A DNA stretch of 64,000 bases from Bog-756 sp963734395 (lineage in GTDB: Bacteria > Actinomycetota > Acidimicrobiia > Acidimicrobiales > RAAP-2), in contig CAVTGY010000007.1 in assembly GCA_963734395.1 (NCBI GenBank), positions 1,178,001 to 1,242,000 of the forward strand, in the 5' to 3' direction. Made by a program: the position numbers and the translations under genes. The notes below the pieces were generated by a model, which was given only the letters and a program-made list of their open reading frames with translations, was not told where the DNA came from and made no database searches. Positions 27,982-37,374 of the stretch are shown here, piece by piece. Numbering within the stretch: position 1 is the first letter of the stretch; every line of letters starts with the position of its first letter.

Positions 27982-28554
27982 TCACAGATAGGTGCCCGGA
28001 CGACCCATCGACGGATCGCCTCCCTGGGTCAGGGAGCCCTGGCGCATCTCGTTCAGTTGGGCCCGGGCCGCTACCTGCTGGGCCACCAGTGTGGCCTGGA
28101 TGCCGTGGAACAGCCCCTCCAGCCATCCGACCAGTTGGGCGTGGGCTACCCGCAGCTCGGAGTCGGAGGGCGTCGGAGAGTCGAACGGTATCGACACCCG
28201 GTCCAGCTCGGCCGCCAGGTCCGGCGAGAGCCCCTCGGCCAGCTCGCGGATGGATTGCTCGTAGATCTCGCGGAGCCGGCCCCGGCTGGCCTCGTCGAGC
28301 GGCGCCGAGCGGACCTCCTCCAGGAGCTGTTTGACCATCGAGCCGATGCGCAACAACTTGGCCGGGTGCTCGATCGACTCGTTGGGGCCGTCGTCGCCGC
28401 CACTCGGGTCGGGCGGCTCCCCCGGGGAGTCGGGGCCACCGGGTGTGGCCACCGGTGCATCGGCACCGGCGTTCCCGGGATCCACCAGCTCGGGCTTGAG
28501 GGGTGCCGGGTCGACCATCGGGGGAAGGTCGGGCGGGTCGGTTTCCATGGTCAC
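27982..28554 (-). CDS. bpa: Bacterial proteasome activator Bpa/PafE
   Basis: An ATP-independent ring-forming activator of the actinobacterial 20S proteasome (DUF2587). A disordered Pro/Asp/Gly-rich N-terminus of about 60 residues leads to the four-helix core (AKLLRIGSMVKQLLEEVRSA, LREIYEQSIRELAEGLSPDL, HAQLVGWLEGLFHGIQATLV). The protein ends exactly in GTYL, matching the C-terminal GQYL of mycobacterial PafE that docks into the proteasome. GTG 28554 overlaps the upstream stop (GTGA). It is the last gene of a five-gene minus-strand run. No proteasome core genes are in the window. Confidence 0.92.
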   Translation of the reverse strand: MTMETDPPDLPPMVDPAPLKPELVDPGNAGADAPVATPGGPDSPGEPPDPSGGDDGPNESIEHPAKLLRIGSMVKQLLEEVRSAPLDEASRGRLREIYEQSIRELAEGLSPDLAAELDRVSIPFDSPTPSDSELRVAHAQLVGWLEGLFHGIQATLVAQQVAARAQLNEMRQGSLTQGGDPSMGRPGTYL

Positions 28555-29746
28555 GTGCTCCCATCTCCTGTCAAGGCAACCAGGGGGACCAGCATCTCGT
28601 CACCGGTCAGCGATCCGTGGCGGCTCTCCAGCCGGTTCTCTCCGGCGTCCGCCGGGTCGACGAATGCGATCGGGGCGTGGGGCATCAAGGCCACATCGCC
28701 GAGCCGGCCGAGGAATTCATCGGGCACCGGTCCGCCGAACAGGCCGGCATCGATGAGCTGATCTCGTTCCATCACCCAGGTGGTGTCCCCGTAGCGTTCC
28801 GTGGCAATCGCCGCGAGGTCGGTGACCGCACCGGCGTGTGCATGCAGCCAGCGGAAGCGACCCTCGCCGGAGATGAATTGCACCGCTGACATGATGTCGC
28901 GCCCGAGCAGCTCCACCCGCGGGCCGACGTCGATCTGGCCGTGGTCGGCCGTCACCACCAGGACCGCGCCCGGGGGAGCTCTGCGGCCAGGTCGCCCACC
29001 AGTCGGTCGACCGCCCGGAGCTCGGCGTCGTAGAGGTCACCGAGCCCGCTTCCGTGGGCCACTTTGTCGATCCCGTCGTAGTAGGCGTAGACGAAGTCTT
29101 CACCTGCCCGCAGCAACCGGCCTACCTCGACCGGAAGGGAGGAGAGGACCTTGTATCCCTTCAGCGGGGAGTCGCCCAGATGGGCGGCGGTGAAGCCGGT
29201 TCCCCCGAACTCGTCGCGGGACACCACCGGTACCGGCCGTGACGAGCCGGTAAAAGGGGGACGAGGCTGGAAGGCTCGGGCCGGCACCGAGCGTCGGGCG
29301 TCGGAGGCCCGGCCGCTCCCCAGCGTCCACCGCAGCACGTTGAGGATCTCGTCATCGACGGCCAGCCGGTAACCGAGGAGTCCGTGGTGGCAGGGTCGGG
29401 ACCCGGTGGTCAGCGAGGTGAGGGCGCACGCGGTTGTCGACGGAGCCACCGAGGTGATCGCCCGGTCGATCCCTTCGGACGCCGACAGGGTGGGGGCGAG
29501 AACGGAACGGGCGCGCAACTGCTCCCATCCCAGTCCGTCGACGACCAGGAGCACCACCTGGCGTGCGTGGGAAGCCGACATGGGCAACCAGTCGGGACCG
29601 GTTCGGTCAGAGCCCGCATCTGCCAGAAGGGTGGGGACCAGGTTGGTGATGCAGGCGTTCTCGTAGTCGGGAAGCACCGGGGCGGGTGGGGTGAAAGCGA
29701 CCGAAGAGGGCGTCGAAGAAGCCGGAGTGACGGAGGGAGCGGACAT
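28551..29746 (-). CDS. AP-superfamily type I phosphodiesterase-like protein, frameshifted
   Basis: A nucleotide pyrophosphatase/phosphodiesterase-like protein. Superfamily metal-site pieces are visible: VVLLVVDGLGWEQL (Asp), a nucleophile-like threonine in APSTTACALTSLTTG, YAYYDGIDKVAHGSG (Asp and His) and VTADHGQIDV (Asp-His). The frame is broken at the G run 28972-28976 (plus-strand numbering): adding one base joins AAELP to GAVLVVTADHGQ. ATG 29746 overlaps the upstream stop (TGATG), and its own stop overlaps bpa. There is no signal peptide, so it is probably cytoplasmic; the substrate is unknown. Confidence 0.82.
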
Positions 29747-30503
29747 CAGCTGCTGACTGTAGGCGACGTCTCCGCGCTCGATCGTCGCGGAAGCAGGGCC
29801 CGGACCGTCTTGTAGCAGTGGCCGTTGCGGGGGGTGGACAGGGACGCCACCACGTAGTGGGTCTTGAATCCCAGAGCGGTGGAGAGATCCTTTCCCATCA
29901 GTCGGTCCCGCCGGGCCACGTCGAGGGAGCGTTCCGCTCGTGGATCCTCCACCGGGAGCCAGTTGTCACTTCGACCCCAACCGAACCGCACCCACACCGA
30001 ACGATCGGTGGTGCGCCGGAAGAGAACCGGACCCTTGGTGGGGACCACCAGGGCCAGGGACGGTCGCAACCCTCGGAACTCCCAGTAGGGGGCCGATGCA
30101 CCGGGGAACCCGAGCACGTGTTCCTCGACCGGCGCGGTCAGTTGTTGGAGCAGACGCCGGACCCGCCGGCCGCGGCAGGGTCCCCAGTTGGCGGGGGAGC
30201 CCCACCGCGGTGACGGCTTCGGGCTGGGCCAGGTCGTCGCGCTCGGGGCTCGTCGGCCAGCCGGGCCTCGACCACGTCGAACGGGGCGAGATCCGGTCCG
30301 TGGTCGTCGGGCCATGCCACCCGCACCCGGACCAACGCGCCGGATGCCAGATCCACACCGATTGTGTCCTCGGGGTGACAGGACAGAACCAGCATGGTGA
30401 GCGCGGTGCCGCCGCCCACGTCGATCTGTGGTCGCGGTTTGAGGGTGCGGACCACGTCGCGAGCGGTACCGCTGCGGGGCGAACGGGATGAACTTCTGCT
30501 CAC
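29746..30503 (-). CDS. Unknown protein in the Bpa gene run, frameshifted twice
   Basis: Two one-base insertions (30245-30248 and about 30170-30180) split a protein of about 250 residues. Reconstruction gives an N-terminal part (LKPRPQIDVGGGTALTMLVL) and a C-terminal part with PYWEFRGLRPSLALVVPTKG, FRRTTDRSVWVRFGW and KDLSTALGFKTHYV. I do not recognise the family. GTG 30503 overlaps the DUF255 gene stop (GTGA) and its TGA overlaps the next ATG, so it is very likely translated with its neighbours. Confidence 0.6.
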
Positions 30504-32568
30504 CTGATCTCCTCGGCCAGCTGAGACGACAGGATGTCGGCGTCGTCGGCCGGCAGCCGGCAAGCGTAGTTCCGGCACACGTAGGCACGGGAATCATCCC
30601 GGTCCTGCCAGAGGGGAGACCCGGTCGGCTCGCCCCAGGCCAGAACGGCAGCCGGGAGCCAACGCTTGGCCACCACCTCCACCAGGTCGGGTCGATCGCC
30701 GGTGACCACCACCTCGGTCCACCCGTCGATCAGATAGGTGGCGGTGAGCACGGTGTGGGGAAAGGCGGTGGGGTGCCGGACCAGGAGCTCACCGAGCAGG
30801 TCGACCACTTCCCAGGCCGACGCCGCGTAACCGGCGGAGCCGGTGAGGGCACCGAGCCGGCCCAGGGAAAGGGCGGCTACCGTGTTGGCCGAGGGGGTGG
30901 CGCCGTCGAAGATGTCCTTGGTGCGGACGATCAGCGTCTCGGCGTCGCTACCGGTGGTGAAGAAACCGCCCCCGGTCGGGTCATGGAACAACTCGATCAA
31001 CCCGTCCGCCGCCTCGATGGCCCGCTCTGTCCAGGCGGCGCGACCGGTGAGCTCCCCCAAACGGGTGAACAGGTCGATCAGCCACGCATAGTCGGCGGCG
31101 TAGGCCAGATGCCGTGCCCCGCCCTCCTCCCGCCAGCTTCGCCGCCACCGGCCGTCAGCGCCGAGGAGGTGGCTGCAGAGGAACTCGCCGATGGCGATGG
31201 CGGAGTCAGCCCACGATCGGTTGCCGGTCGCCCCCGCCGCCTCGGCCAGGGCCGACCCGTACATGGCATTCCATTCGGTCAGCACCTTGTCGTCGAGGCC
31301 CGGCCGGACCCGCGTGCGGCGCGCCTCGAACAGGAGCCCCCGGCCCAGCTCCACCACCTCGGGGCCGATCAGCGGTTGTCCGATCGGTCTCCGGAGGATG
31401 TTGCTGCCTTCGAAGTTGCCCCCGGCCGTCACTCCGAACCACTCGGTCACCGCGGCGTCGAGGTCCGAGGCCTGCAGTCCGGATCGGAGAGGCGCACCGT
31501 TCTCGCCCCCGTTGGCAACGGCGGCGGCGATCTGTGCCGGGGACCACACATAGAACCGACCCTCGACCCCTTCGGAGTCGGCGTCCTCGGCCGAACACAC
31601 GCCGCCGGAGGCGGTGGTCAGGTCGCGCCCCACGTAGTCGACGATCCCTTCGACCACCGACAGGTAGTCCCCCCGGCCGGTGACCTGCCATCCATGGAGG
31701 AATGCCCGCAGGAGGCCGGCCTGGTCATAGAGCATCTTTTCGAAGTGGGGGACCAGCCATTGGTCGTCGGTCGAATAGCGGGCGAACCCGCCGCCCAGAT
31801 GATCGTGGATGCCGCCCGCGGCCATGGCGTCCAGCGTCACCGTGGCCATCCGGCGGGAGCGGGCGCCGTGTTCATCGGGCTGGACGAGCGAGTGGAGCAG
31901 GGCAAGATCCACCAAGGTGGGTTGGGGGAACTTGGCGCGTGACCGAACCCACCCCATTGCGGATCGAAACGCCGGGAGAGTTCCTCGACCGCGGTGGCCA
32001 CAAGATCGGGTGCCGGCGCCTCGGACGACCCCGACATCGGACGAAAGGAAGGAGCCCGGCCCGGGGACTCCACCACCGAGCGCGAGGCGATCGCTTCCGA
32101 CAGTTGGTCGGCCTGCTCTTCGACTTCCCCCCGGCGGTTGTCCCATGCATCGCGGATGGCTGCCAGCACGCTCCGAAACGACGGCATTCCCGGTCGATCA
32201 TCAGGAGGAAAATAGGTACCACCGAAGAACGGGCGACCATCCGGGGTCAGGAACACGCTCATCGGCCATCCCCCCGAGCCGGTGATGGCCTGCACGGCCT
32301 CCATGTACACCGCGTCCACGTCGGGTCGCTCTTCGCGGTCGACCTTGATGCACACGAACGACGCGTTGAGCCGGCCGGCACTGTCCGGATCCTCGAATGA
32401 CTCGTGGGCCATCACGTGGCACCAGTGGCAGGCCGAATACCCGACGGACAAGAAGACCGGTCGGTCGAAGCTGCGGGCCGTCTCGAAGGCGTCTTCACCC
32501 CACGGATACCAGTCCACCGGATTTCGAACGTGCTGCAACAGGTAGGGCGACAACTCCCCGGGGAGCAT
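30500..32568 (-). CDS. DUF255 thioredoxin-domain protein (YyaL/spermatogenesis-associated 20 family), frameshifted
   Basis: The N-terminal thioredoxin-like domain with the CxxC in GYSACHWCHVMAHESFED and the family signature NPVDWYPWGEDAF is followed by a long alpha/alpha toroid domain (GGIHDHLGGGFARYSTDDQW, PHFEKMLYDQAGLL, NFEGSNILRR). The shift at about 31931-31933 is one missing T on the plus strand; adding it restores GHAPKFPQPTLVDL. ATG 32568 is chosen from the family start (LPGELSPYLLQH), eight bases after the methyltransferase stop. The function of the family is unsettled. Reconstructed length is about 690 residues, normal. Confidence 0.88.
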
Positions 32569-32576
32569 CTCCCGGA

Positions 32577-33247
32577 TCAGGGGCAACGGGGATCCCCGTT
32601 GCGACCGGCCAGGAGCGCGAATCCGCGCCACCGCCACAGGCAGTCGACCTGGGCCAGTCCGGCCTCCCGCATCCAGGCCAATTGCACGTCGACATCGACC
32701 AGTCGGTCTTCGGGATCGTCGGCCGGTCGTCCGATCAGCTCGAGGAACTCGGCGTGGAGCTCGGGGGTGGCAGAGGCGACGACCTCGAGGTTGGCGAACA
32801 AGCCCCCGGGGAGGAGCTGACCGGAGACTTCGCGGAAGAGTCCCCGTTTGCGGTCATCCTCGAGATGATGGATGGCGAATCCGGACACGATCACATCGAA
32901 TTCACCCAGGGGCTCGATGGAGCGGGTCAGGTCCCACTGCTCGATGGTGACCCGCTGGTCCCCACCAAGTGCCCGGCCGGCGTGCGCCAACATGGGCGGT
33001 GAAGCATCCACGGCAACCACTCGGCGCAGCGCCGGTCGCGCCTCGAGGGCGAGAGCGGCCAGCCGCCCGTCACCGCATCCGAGGTCGAGGAGGGAGTGGG
33101 GATCGGTCGGAAGCAGTGAGCACAACACGTCCTCGCCCGGCGGCGCGCGGGCGCCGCTCGTCCGATCCGTTCCCGATACCAGTCGACGCGGTCCGCATCA
33201 GCCCAGGTGGCGCCGGGGGTCCGCTCGGCGTCGGCGTGTGCGTCCAC
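32577..33247 (-). CDS. Class I SAM-dependent methyltransferase, frameshifted
   Basis: The SAM-binding motif I is LLDLGCGDGRLAAL, with VVAVDASPPMLAHA (motif II), DVIVSGFAIHHLEDD and LLPGGLFANLEVV. The catalytic part is open from 33128. An N-terminal continuation (DADRVDWYRERIGRAAP) lies in another frame from GTG 33247 and joins if one base is added at about 33137-33148, giving about 224 residues. The substrate is unknown. It heads the minus-strand run that ends in bpa. Confidence 0.8.
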
Positions 33248-33314
33248 GGCACCATTGTGCCCTGGCCGCCCGGTCCCCGGTCACGCCTCCCACCGGTGGG
33301 TCCACCACCACCGA

Positions 33315-33320
33315 TAGGGT
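33315..33320 (+). promoter_or_regulatory. -10 element ahead of the SDR leader ORF
   Basis: TAGGGT, seven bases before a GTG that opens a 23-codon ORF. The layout matches other leaderless starts in this window. It lies in the 170-bp divergent gap between the methyltransferase and SDR genes. Confidence 0.45.
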
Positions 33321-33327
33321 GCGGGCC

Positions 33328-33399
33328 GTGCAGGGGAGATTCCAGGTCCGTGCCCCTGGCGGCGGGTTGCCCGCCAACCTCTTCCGGTCCGAGGGCTGA
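33328..33399 (+). CDS. Possible 23-residue leader ORF upstream of the SDR gene
   Basis: GTG 33328 to TGA 33397-33399 encodes 23 residues (VQGRFQVRAPGGGLPANLF plus RSEG). It begins seven bases after a good -10 element and ends 18 bases before the SDR start, so it could be a leaderless leader peptide whose translation affects the next gene. No homologue is known to me. Confidence 0.35.
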   Translation: MQGRFQVRAPGGGLPANLFRSEG

Positions 33400-33417
33400 T
33401 CCGAAAGGCACCGAGCG

Positions 33418-34197
33418 ATGGAACTGCGACTCGATGGACGGACCGCGCTGATCACCGGCGGATCCCGGGGGATCGGGCAGGCGATCGGGCTTGCCTTCGC
33501 CGCTTCCGGGGCTTCGGTCATGATCTCGTCCCGAAGAGCCGAGGGCCTCGAGCGGGCGGCCGACGAGATCAACGCGGCCAAGGGGGCCGACGCCGGCGAC
33601 GTCGACTGGCAGGTGGCCAACGCCGGCGACCCGGAGCAGGCCTCGGCGTGCGTGGATCGGACCATCGAGCGCTTCGGCCGGGTGGACATCCTGGTCAACA
33701 ACGCGGCGACCAATCCGTACTTCGGTCCGATCATGGAGCTCGACACCGCCCGGGCCGACAAGACGGTCCGGGTCAACCAGACCGGCTATCTCGAATGGGT
33801 GCAGGCCGTCTGGCGGGCCGGCATGTCCGAACAGGGGGGCGTCGTCCTCAACCTGGCCTCGGTGGGTGGGCTCTCGATGGAGGGTGGCATCGGGTGGTAC
33901 AACGTGACCAAGGCGGCGGTGATCCATCTGACCCGCCAACTGGCCGGTGAGCTGGGTCCCAAGGTGCGGGTCAACGCGCTGGCCCCGGGTCTGGTCAAAA
34001 CCGACTTCGCACGGGCCCTGTGGGAACCGGGGGAGGATGCCATCGCCCGCCGCCTGCCCCTCCGCCGGCTGGGCGAGGCGGACGATATCGCCAAGGCCGC
34101 CCTGTTCCTGTGCTCGGACGCGGCCTCGTGGATCACCGGGCACACCCTGGTCATCGACGGTGGGGCGCTGTCCATCGCCAGCGGCGGCGTCACCTGA
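33418..34197 (+). CDS. Short-chain dehydrogenase/reductase (SDR)
   Basis: A classical SDR of 259 residues: NAD(P)-binding TGGSRGIGQAIGLAFA, NNAAT at the cofactor edge, catalytic Ser in LNLASVGG, Tyr and Lys in WYNVTKAAV, and the C-terminal ALFLCSDAASWITGHTLVIDGG. An Arg-rich SSRRAEGLER after beta-2 suggests NADP. ATG 33418 follows an AAAGG. It resembles FabG-like or 3-oxoacyl/alcohol SDRs; the substrate is not evident. It stands next to menaquinone genes but is convergent with menE. Confidence 0.9.
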   Translation: MELRLDGRTALITGGSRGIGQAIGLAFAASGASVMISSRRAEGLERAADEINAAKGADAGDVDWQVANAGDPEQASACVDRTIERFGRVDILVNNAATNPYFGPIMELDTARADKTVRVNQTGYLEWVQAVWRAGMSEQGGVVLNLASVGGLSMEGGIGWYNVTKAAVIHLTRQLAGELGPKVRVNALAPGLVKTDFARALWEPGEDAIARRLPLRRLGEADDIAKAALFLCSDAASWITGHTLVIDGGALSIASGGVT

Positions 34198-34233
34198 CCG
34201 GTGCCCACCGGGAGGACTCGGCCCCGCCCACGT

Positions 34234-35372
34234 TCAGGCCAGGGCGGTCCTGATCACCTTTCCCGTATCGGTCCGGGGCAGGACCCGGACCACCACCAGC
34301 TGCCGTGGGGCCGCCCAGGGCGAGAGTTGGGCGGCCACCAGTTCACGGAGCTGGCCGAGCGTTGGCGGTGCCGACGGGTCGTCGGGGACCACCCAGGCCA
34401 CCACCGGTCACCCCATTCCGGATCGGGACGCTTCCACACCGCCGCCTGGCTGATCCCCGGATGGCCGACCAGCACCTCCTCGACCGCGGCGGGCCAGACC
34501 TTCTCGCCGCCGGTGACGATCACCTCGGCCAACCGTCCGAATACCCGCAGCGTGCCGTCGACCTCCAGCCGACCGCCGTCGCCGGTGGGCAGCCAACCCC
34601 CGGGCAGGGACGGATCCGATCCCGTCCCGGTAGGCCCGCAGCAGCATCGGGCCCCGCACCATCACCTCTCTCCGGCACCTCTCCCGGCACACCGACCGCC
34701 GGGTCCCCGATGCGAACCTCGACTCCCTCGAGGGGCCTTCCGTCGTAGACCACCCCGGAGCCGGTTTCGGTCATGCCGTAGGTAGTGACCACCTGGGGCG
34801 GGAGCTCCTCGGGAGGAGCGGCCCCGCCCAACAGGACGGTGCGGAACCCCGAGGTGTCGGTCCGGCCGAGGACGGTGGCCACCAGCGAGACCAAGGTGGC
34901 CCCGGCCCGCGCCTGACGCTCGATCTCCGCCGGCTCGCACCGGTCGACCACGGTGCAGGGGGTACCGGTGACCAGCGACCGGGTGACCACCGACAGCCCC
35001 CGATGTGGGCCAGCGGTAGGCAGGCCAACCAGCGGTCAGACCGGGAGTCGACCCCCAGCCGAGCCGAGGTGGCCAACGCCGAGGCCCGCACGGCACCCTC
35101 GGTGAGGACCACGCCCTTGGGCGCACCGGTGGTCCCGCTGGTGGGCACCACCAGCGCATCGCCCGGCTCGGTCGGGCGGCCGGAGGGCCGCCGATGACGC
35201 CCGTCGGCGTCGACGACCACGGTGGGAGCCATGGCCTCGACCAGTCGCGCCACGGCGGGCCCGGGAGTCTCGGATCGATGGGCAGCACGGCATTTCCGCC
35301 GTCCCAGGCCCCTCGCAGGGCGGCCACGAACGCCTCACCGGCCGGTAGGTCGAGCGCTACCAACTCCGGCAT
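34234..35372 (-). CDS. menE: O-succinylbenzoate-CoA ligase MenE, five frameshifts
   Basis: An AMP-forming acyl-CoA synthetase reconstructed from six open segments: ATP loop VVPTSGTTGAPKGVVLTEG, TYGMTETGSGVVYDG, LPTGDGGRLEVDGTL, TGGEKVWPAAVEEVL and the C-terminal catalytic lysine region TDTGKVIR. Single-base shifts lie near 35257-35262, 34997-35001, 34667-34675, 34600-34625 and 34404-34405; the stop is TGA 34236-34234. About 380 residues, short as in other MenE proteins. ATG 35372 sits six bases from a TAGGCT -10. Context (menB, menA, menD) supports MenE over a general CoA ligase. Confidence 0.85.
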
Positions 35373-35378
35373 GGCGGT

Positions 35379-35384
35379 AGCCTA
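35379..35384 (-). promoter_or_regulatory. -10 element of menE, leaderless layout
   Basis: TAGGCT on the minus strand, six bases before the menE ATG, with no ribosome site between. It lies in the divergent menE-menB gap. Confidence 0.5.
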
Positions 35385-35423
35385 GCGACCGTACGAGTGC
35401 GGACTCTAGGAGTGGATGGTCGA

Positions 35424-36357
35424 ATGGTTGCGCCAGGAAAGACGGTAGGGGTCGATGGCGGAGGAACCCGCACGGTGATCACCGGTCCTCCCGTCGATCC
35501 GGTCGACCAATTCCGGGACGGTCCCCTCCCTGCCTGGGAGCGGCGCGGCGACTACAGCCGACATCCATGTCGAAGTGGCCGAGAGGATTGCCAAAGTGAC
35601 CATCGCCCGGCCCGAGGTCAGGAATGCCTTCCGACCCCAGACCCTCTTCGAGTTGGCCGACGCCTTCTCTGCGGCCCGCGACGACCCCTCGATCGGCGTG
35701 GTCATCCTCACCGGTGAGGGACCCGACGCGTTCTGCTCGGGCGGCGACCAGAGGGTCCGCGGGGACGACGGGTACCTGGGGGACGACGAGGTGGCCAGGC
35801 AGGGAATCGGCCGGCTCAACGTGCTCGATCTCCAGATGCAGATCCGGAGGCTGCCCAAGCCGGTGGTGGCCATGGTGGCCGGCTACGCCATCGGCGGCGG
35901 ACACGTCCTCCACCTGGTGTGTGACCTCACCATTGCCGCCGACAACGCCCGGTTCGGCCAGACCGGACCGGTGGTGGGCAGCTTCGACGGTGGGTACGGC
36001 GCAAGCCTGCTGGTGCGCACGATCGGACTCAAGCGGGCCAAAGAGGTGTGGTTCCTCTGTCGTCAGTACGACGCCGACACCGCGCTCGACTGGGGCCTGG
36101 TCAACCAGGTGGTGCCCCTGGCCGACCTGGAACGCGAGACCGTGGCCTGGTGCCGGCGGATGATCTCCCTCTCGCCGCTGGCCCTGCGCATGCTCAAGGG
36201 GGGCATCCACGCCGCCGACGACGGTTTGGCCGGCCTCCAGCAGTTGGCCGGTGACGCCACCATGCTCTTCTATATGAGCGAAGAGGGCCAAGAGGGTCGA
36301 AACGCTTTCCAGGAGCACCGACGTCCCGACTTCGAGCGCTTCCCACGCCGTCCGTGA
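35424..36357 (+). CDS. menB: 1,4-dihydroxy-2-naphthoyl-CoA synthase MenB, frameshifted
   Basis: A crotonase-fold enzyme closing the naphthoquinone ring. The oxyanion-hole and MenB-specific stretch AFCSGGDQRVRG, GYAIGGGHVLHLVCDLTIAA, GPVVGSFDGGYG and RQYDADTALDWGLVN are all present. Without repair it would start at GTG 35575; the family's upstream D-Y-x-D-I is split across two frames (WERRGDY then DIHVEVAERIAKV) at about 35553-35557, indicating a one-base insertion. The start is uncertain (ATG 35424 or GTG 35397). menA follows after 28 bases. Confidence 0.88.
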
Positions 36358-36385
36358 CCAGCCTCGATCGGCGCAGGCCGTCCGG

Positions 36386-37360
36386 GTGACCGGCGACGGC
36401 GTCGACGCCGCCATCCTTCCCGGTTCGGTAAAGCGGTGGGTCCTCGGTGCCCGGCCCCGGACCCTTCCGGCCGCCCTGGTCCCGGTACTGGTGGGCACCG
36501 CCGCCGCCCATCCCTGGCGGCCCGGTCCCCGGATCGGGGCGGTCGACAGCCCCCGGGTGAGCTCGTGGCTGTGCGCCCTGGCGGCGCTGGTGGTCGCCCT
36601 GGCCGTGCAGGTGGGTACCAACTACGCCAACGACTACTCGGACGGGGTCCGGGGGACCGACGACGCCCGGGTGGGGCCGGTTCGCCTGGTGGCTTCCGGA
36701 CTGGCGTCACCCGCCGCCGTACGGCGCGCCGCGTTGTGGGCCTTCGGGCTGGCGGCGGTGGTCGGTCTCGGGTTGGCCTGGGCCACCTCGTGGTGGATCC
36801 TCATCGTGGGGGCCGCCTGTCTGGCCGCCGGCTGGCTCTACACCGGTGGCCCCCACCCCTACGGCTACGTGGGCCTGGGTGAAGTGTTCGTCTTCGTCTT
36901 CTTCGGACTGGTGGCCACCGTCGGTACCTACTACGTGCAGACGCTTCGATTGGACCAGGCGGTGGTCTGGTTCGCCGCCGTGCTGGTCGGACTGTTGGCC
37001 ACCGCCTTGCTGATGGCGAACAACCTTCGGGACATCGACACCGACGCCGTGGCCGGCAAACGCACGCTGGCCGTTCGGTTGGGCCGGCGCCGGGCCGGTC
37101 GGTGCTACGTGGCCTGTGTGCTGGTCCCCTTTGCCGCCGTCGTGCTCTGGTCGTTGACGCCGGTGGGGGGCGCCAACCAGGCATGGCGCGCCGCCGCCCT
37201 CCTTCCGCTGCTGGCGCTCCCGCTGGTCGTCGACCCGGTGAGGACCGTCTCCGGTGACGCCACCGGCCGGGCCCTGCTCCCGGTGTTGGCGGCGACCGGT
37301 CGGCTGCAGCTGGCGTTCGGCGTGCTCTTGTCGGCGTCGCTGTGGCTCTGGATCCGATGA
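36386..37360 (+). CDS. menA: 1,4-dihydroxy-2-naphthoate polyprenyltransferase MenA
   Basis: MenA attaches the polyprenyl chain to DHNA at the membrane, giving demethylmenaquinone. It is a UbiA-type protein with about eight hydrophobic segments and both Asp-rich motifs, NYANDYSDGVRGTDD and NNLRDIDTDAVAGKRTLAV. The first loop (GPVRLVASGLAS) is typical of MenA. 324 residues; the start is GTG 36386. It lies just downstream of menB on the same strand; the next gene is convergent. Confidence 0.94.
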   Translation: MTGDGVDAAILPGSVKRWVLGARPRTLPAALVPVLVGTAAAHPWRPGPRIGAVDSPRVSSWLCALAALVVALAVQVGTNYANDYSDGVRGTDDARVGPVRLVASGLASPAAVRRAALWAFGLAAVVGLGLAWATSWWILIVGAACLAAGWLYTGGPHPYGYVGLGEVFVFVFFGLVATVGTYYVQTLRLDQAVVWFAAVLVGLLATALLMANNLRDIDTDAVAGKRTLAVRLGRRRAGRCYVACVLVPFAAVVLWSLTPVGGANQAWRAAALLPLLALPLVVDPVRTVSGDATGRALLPVLAATGRLQLAFGVLLSASLWLWIR

Positions 37361-37374
37361 TCGGCCGGCGGGAA

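Noticed and set aside
28551..28958. A separate 135-codon gene downstream of the phosphodiesterase
   Set aside because: It carries the TADHG metal motif required by the upstream part, so it is the same gene split at the G run 28972-28976.
34234..35372. menE as a true pseudogene because of five frame breaks
   Set aside because: All catalytic motifs survive, and other essential genes here show the same kind of break, so sequencing error is likelier. High-accuracy reads would settle it.
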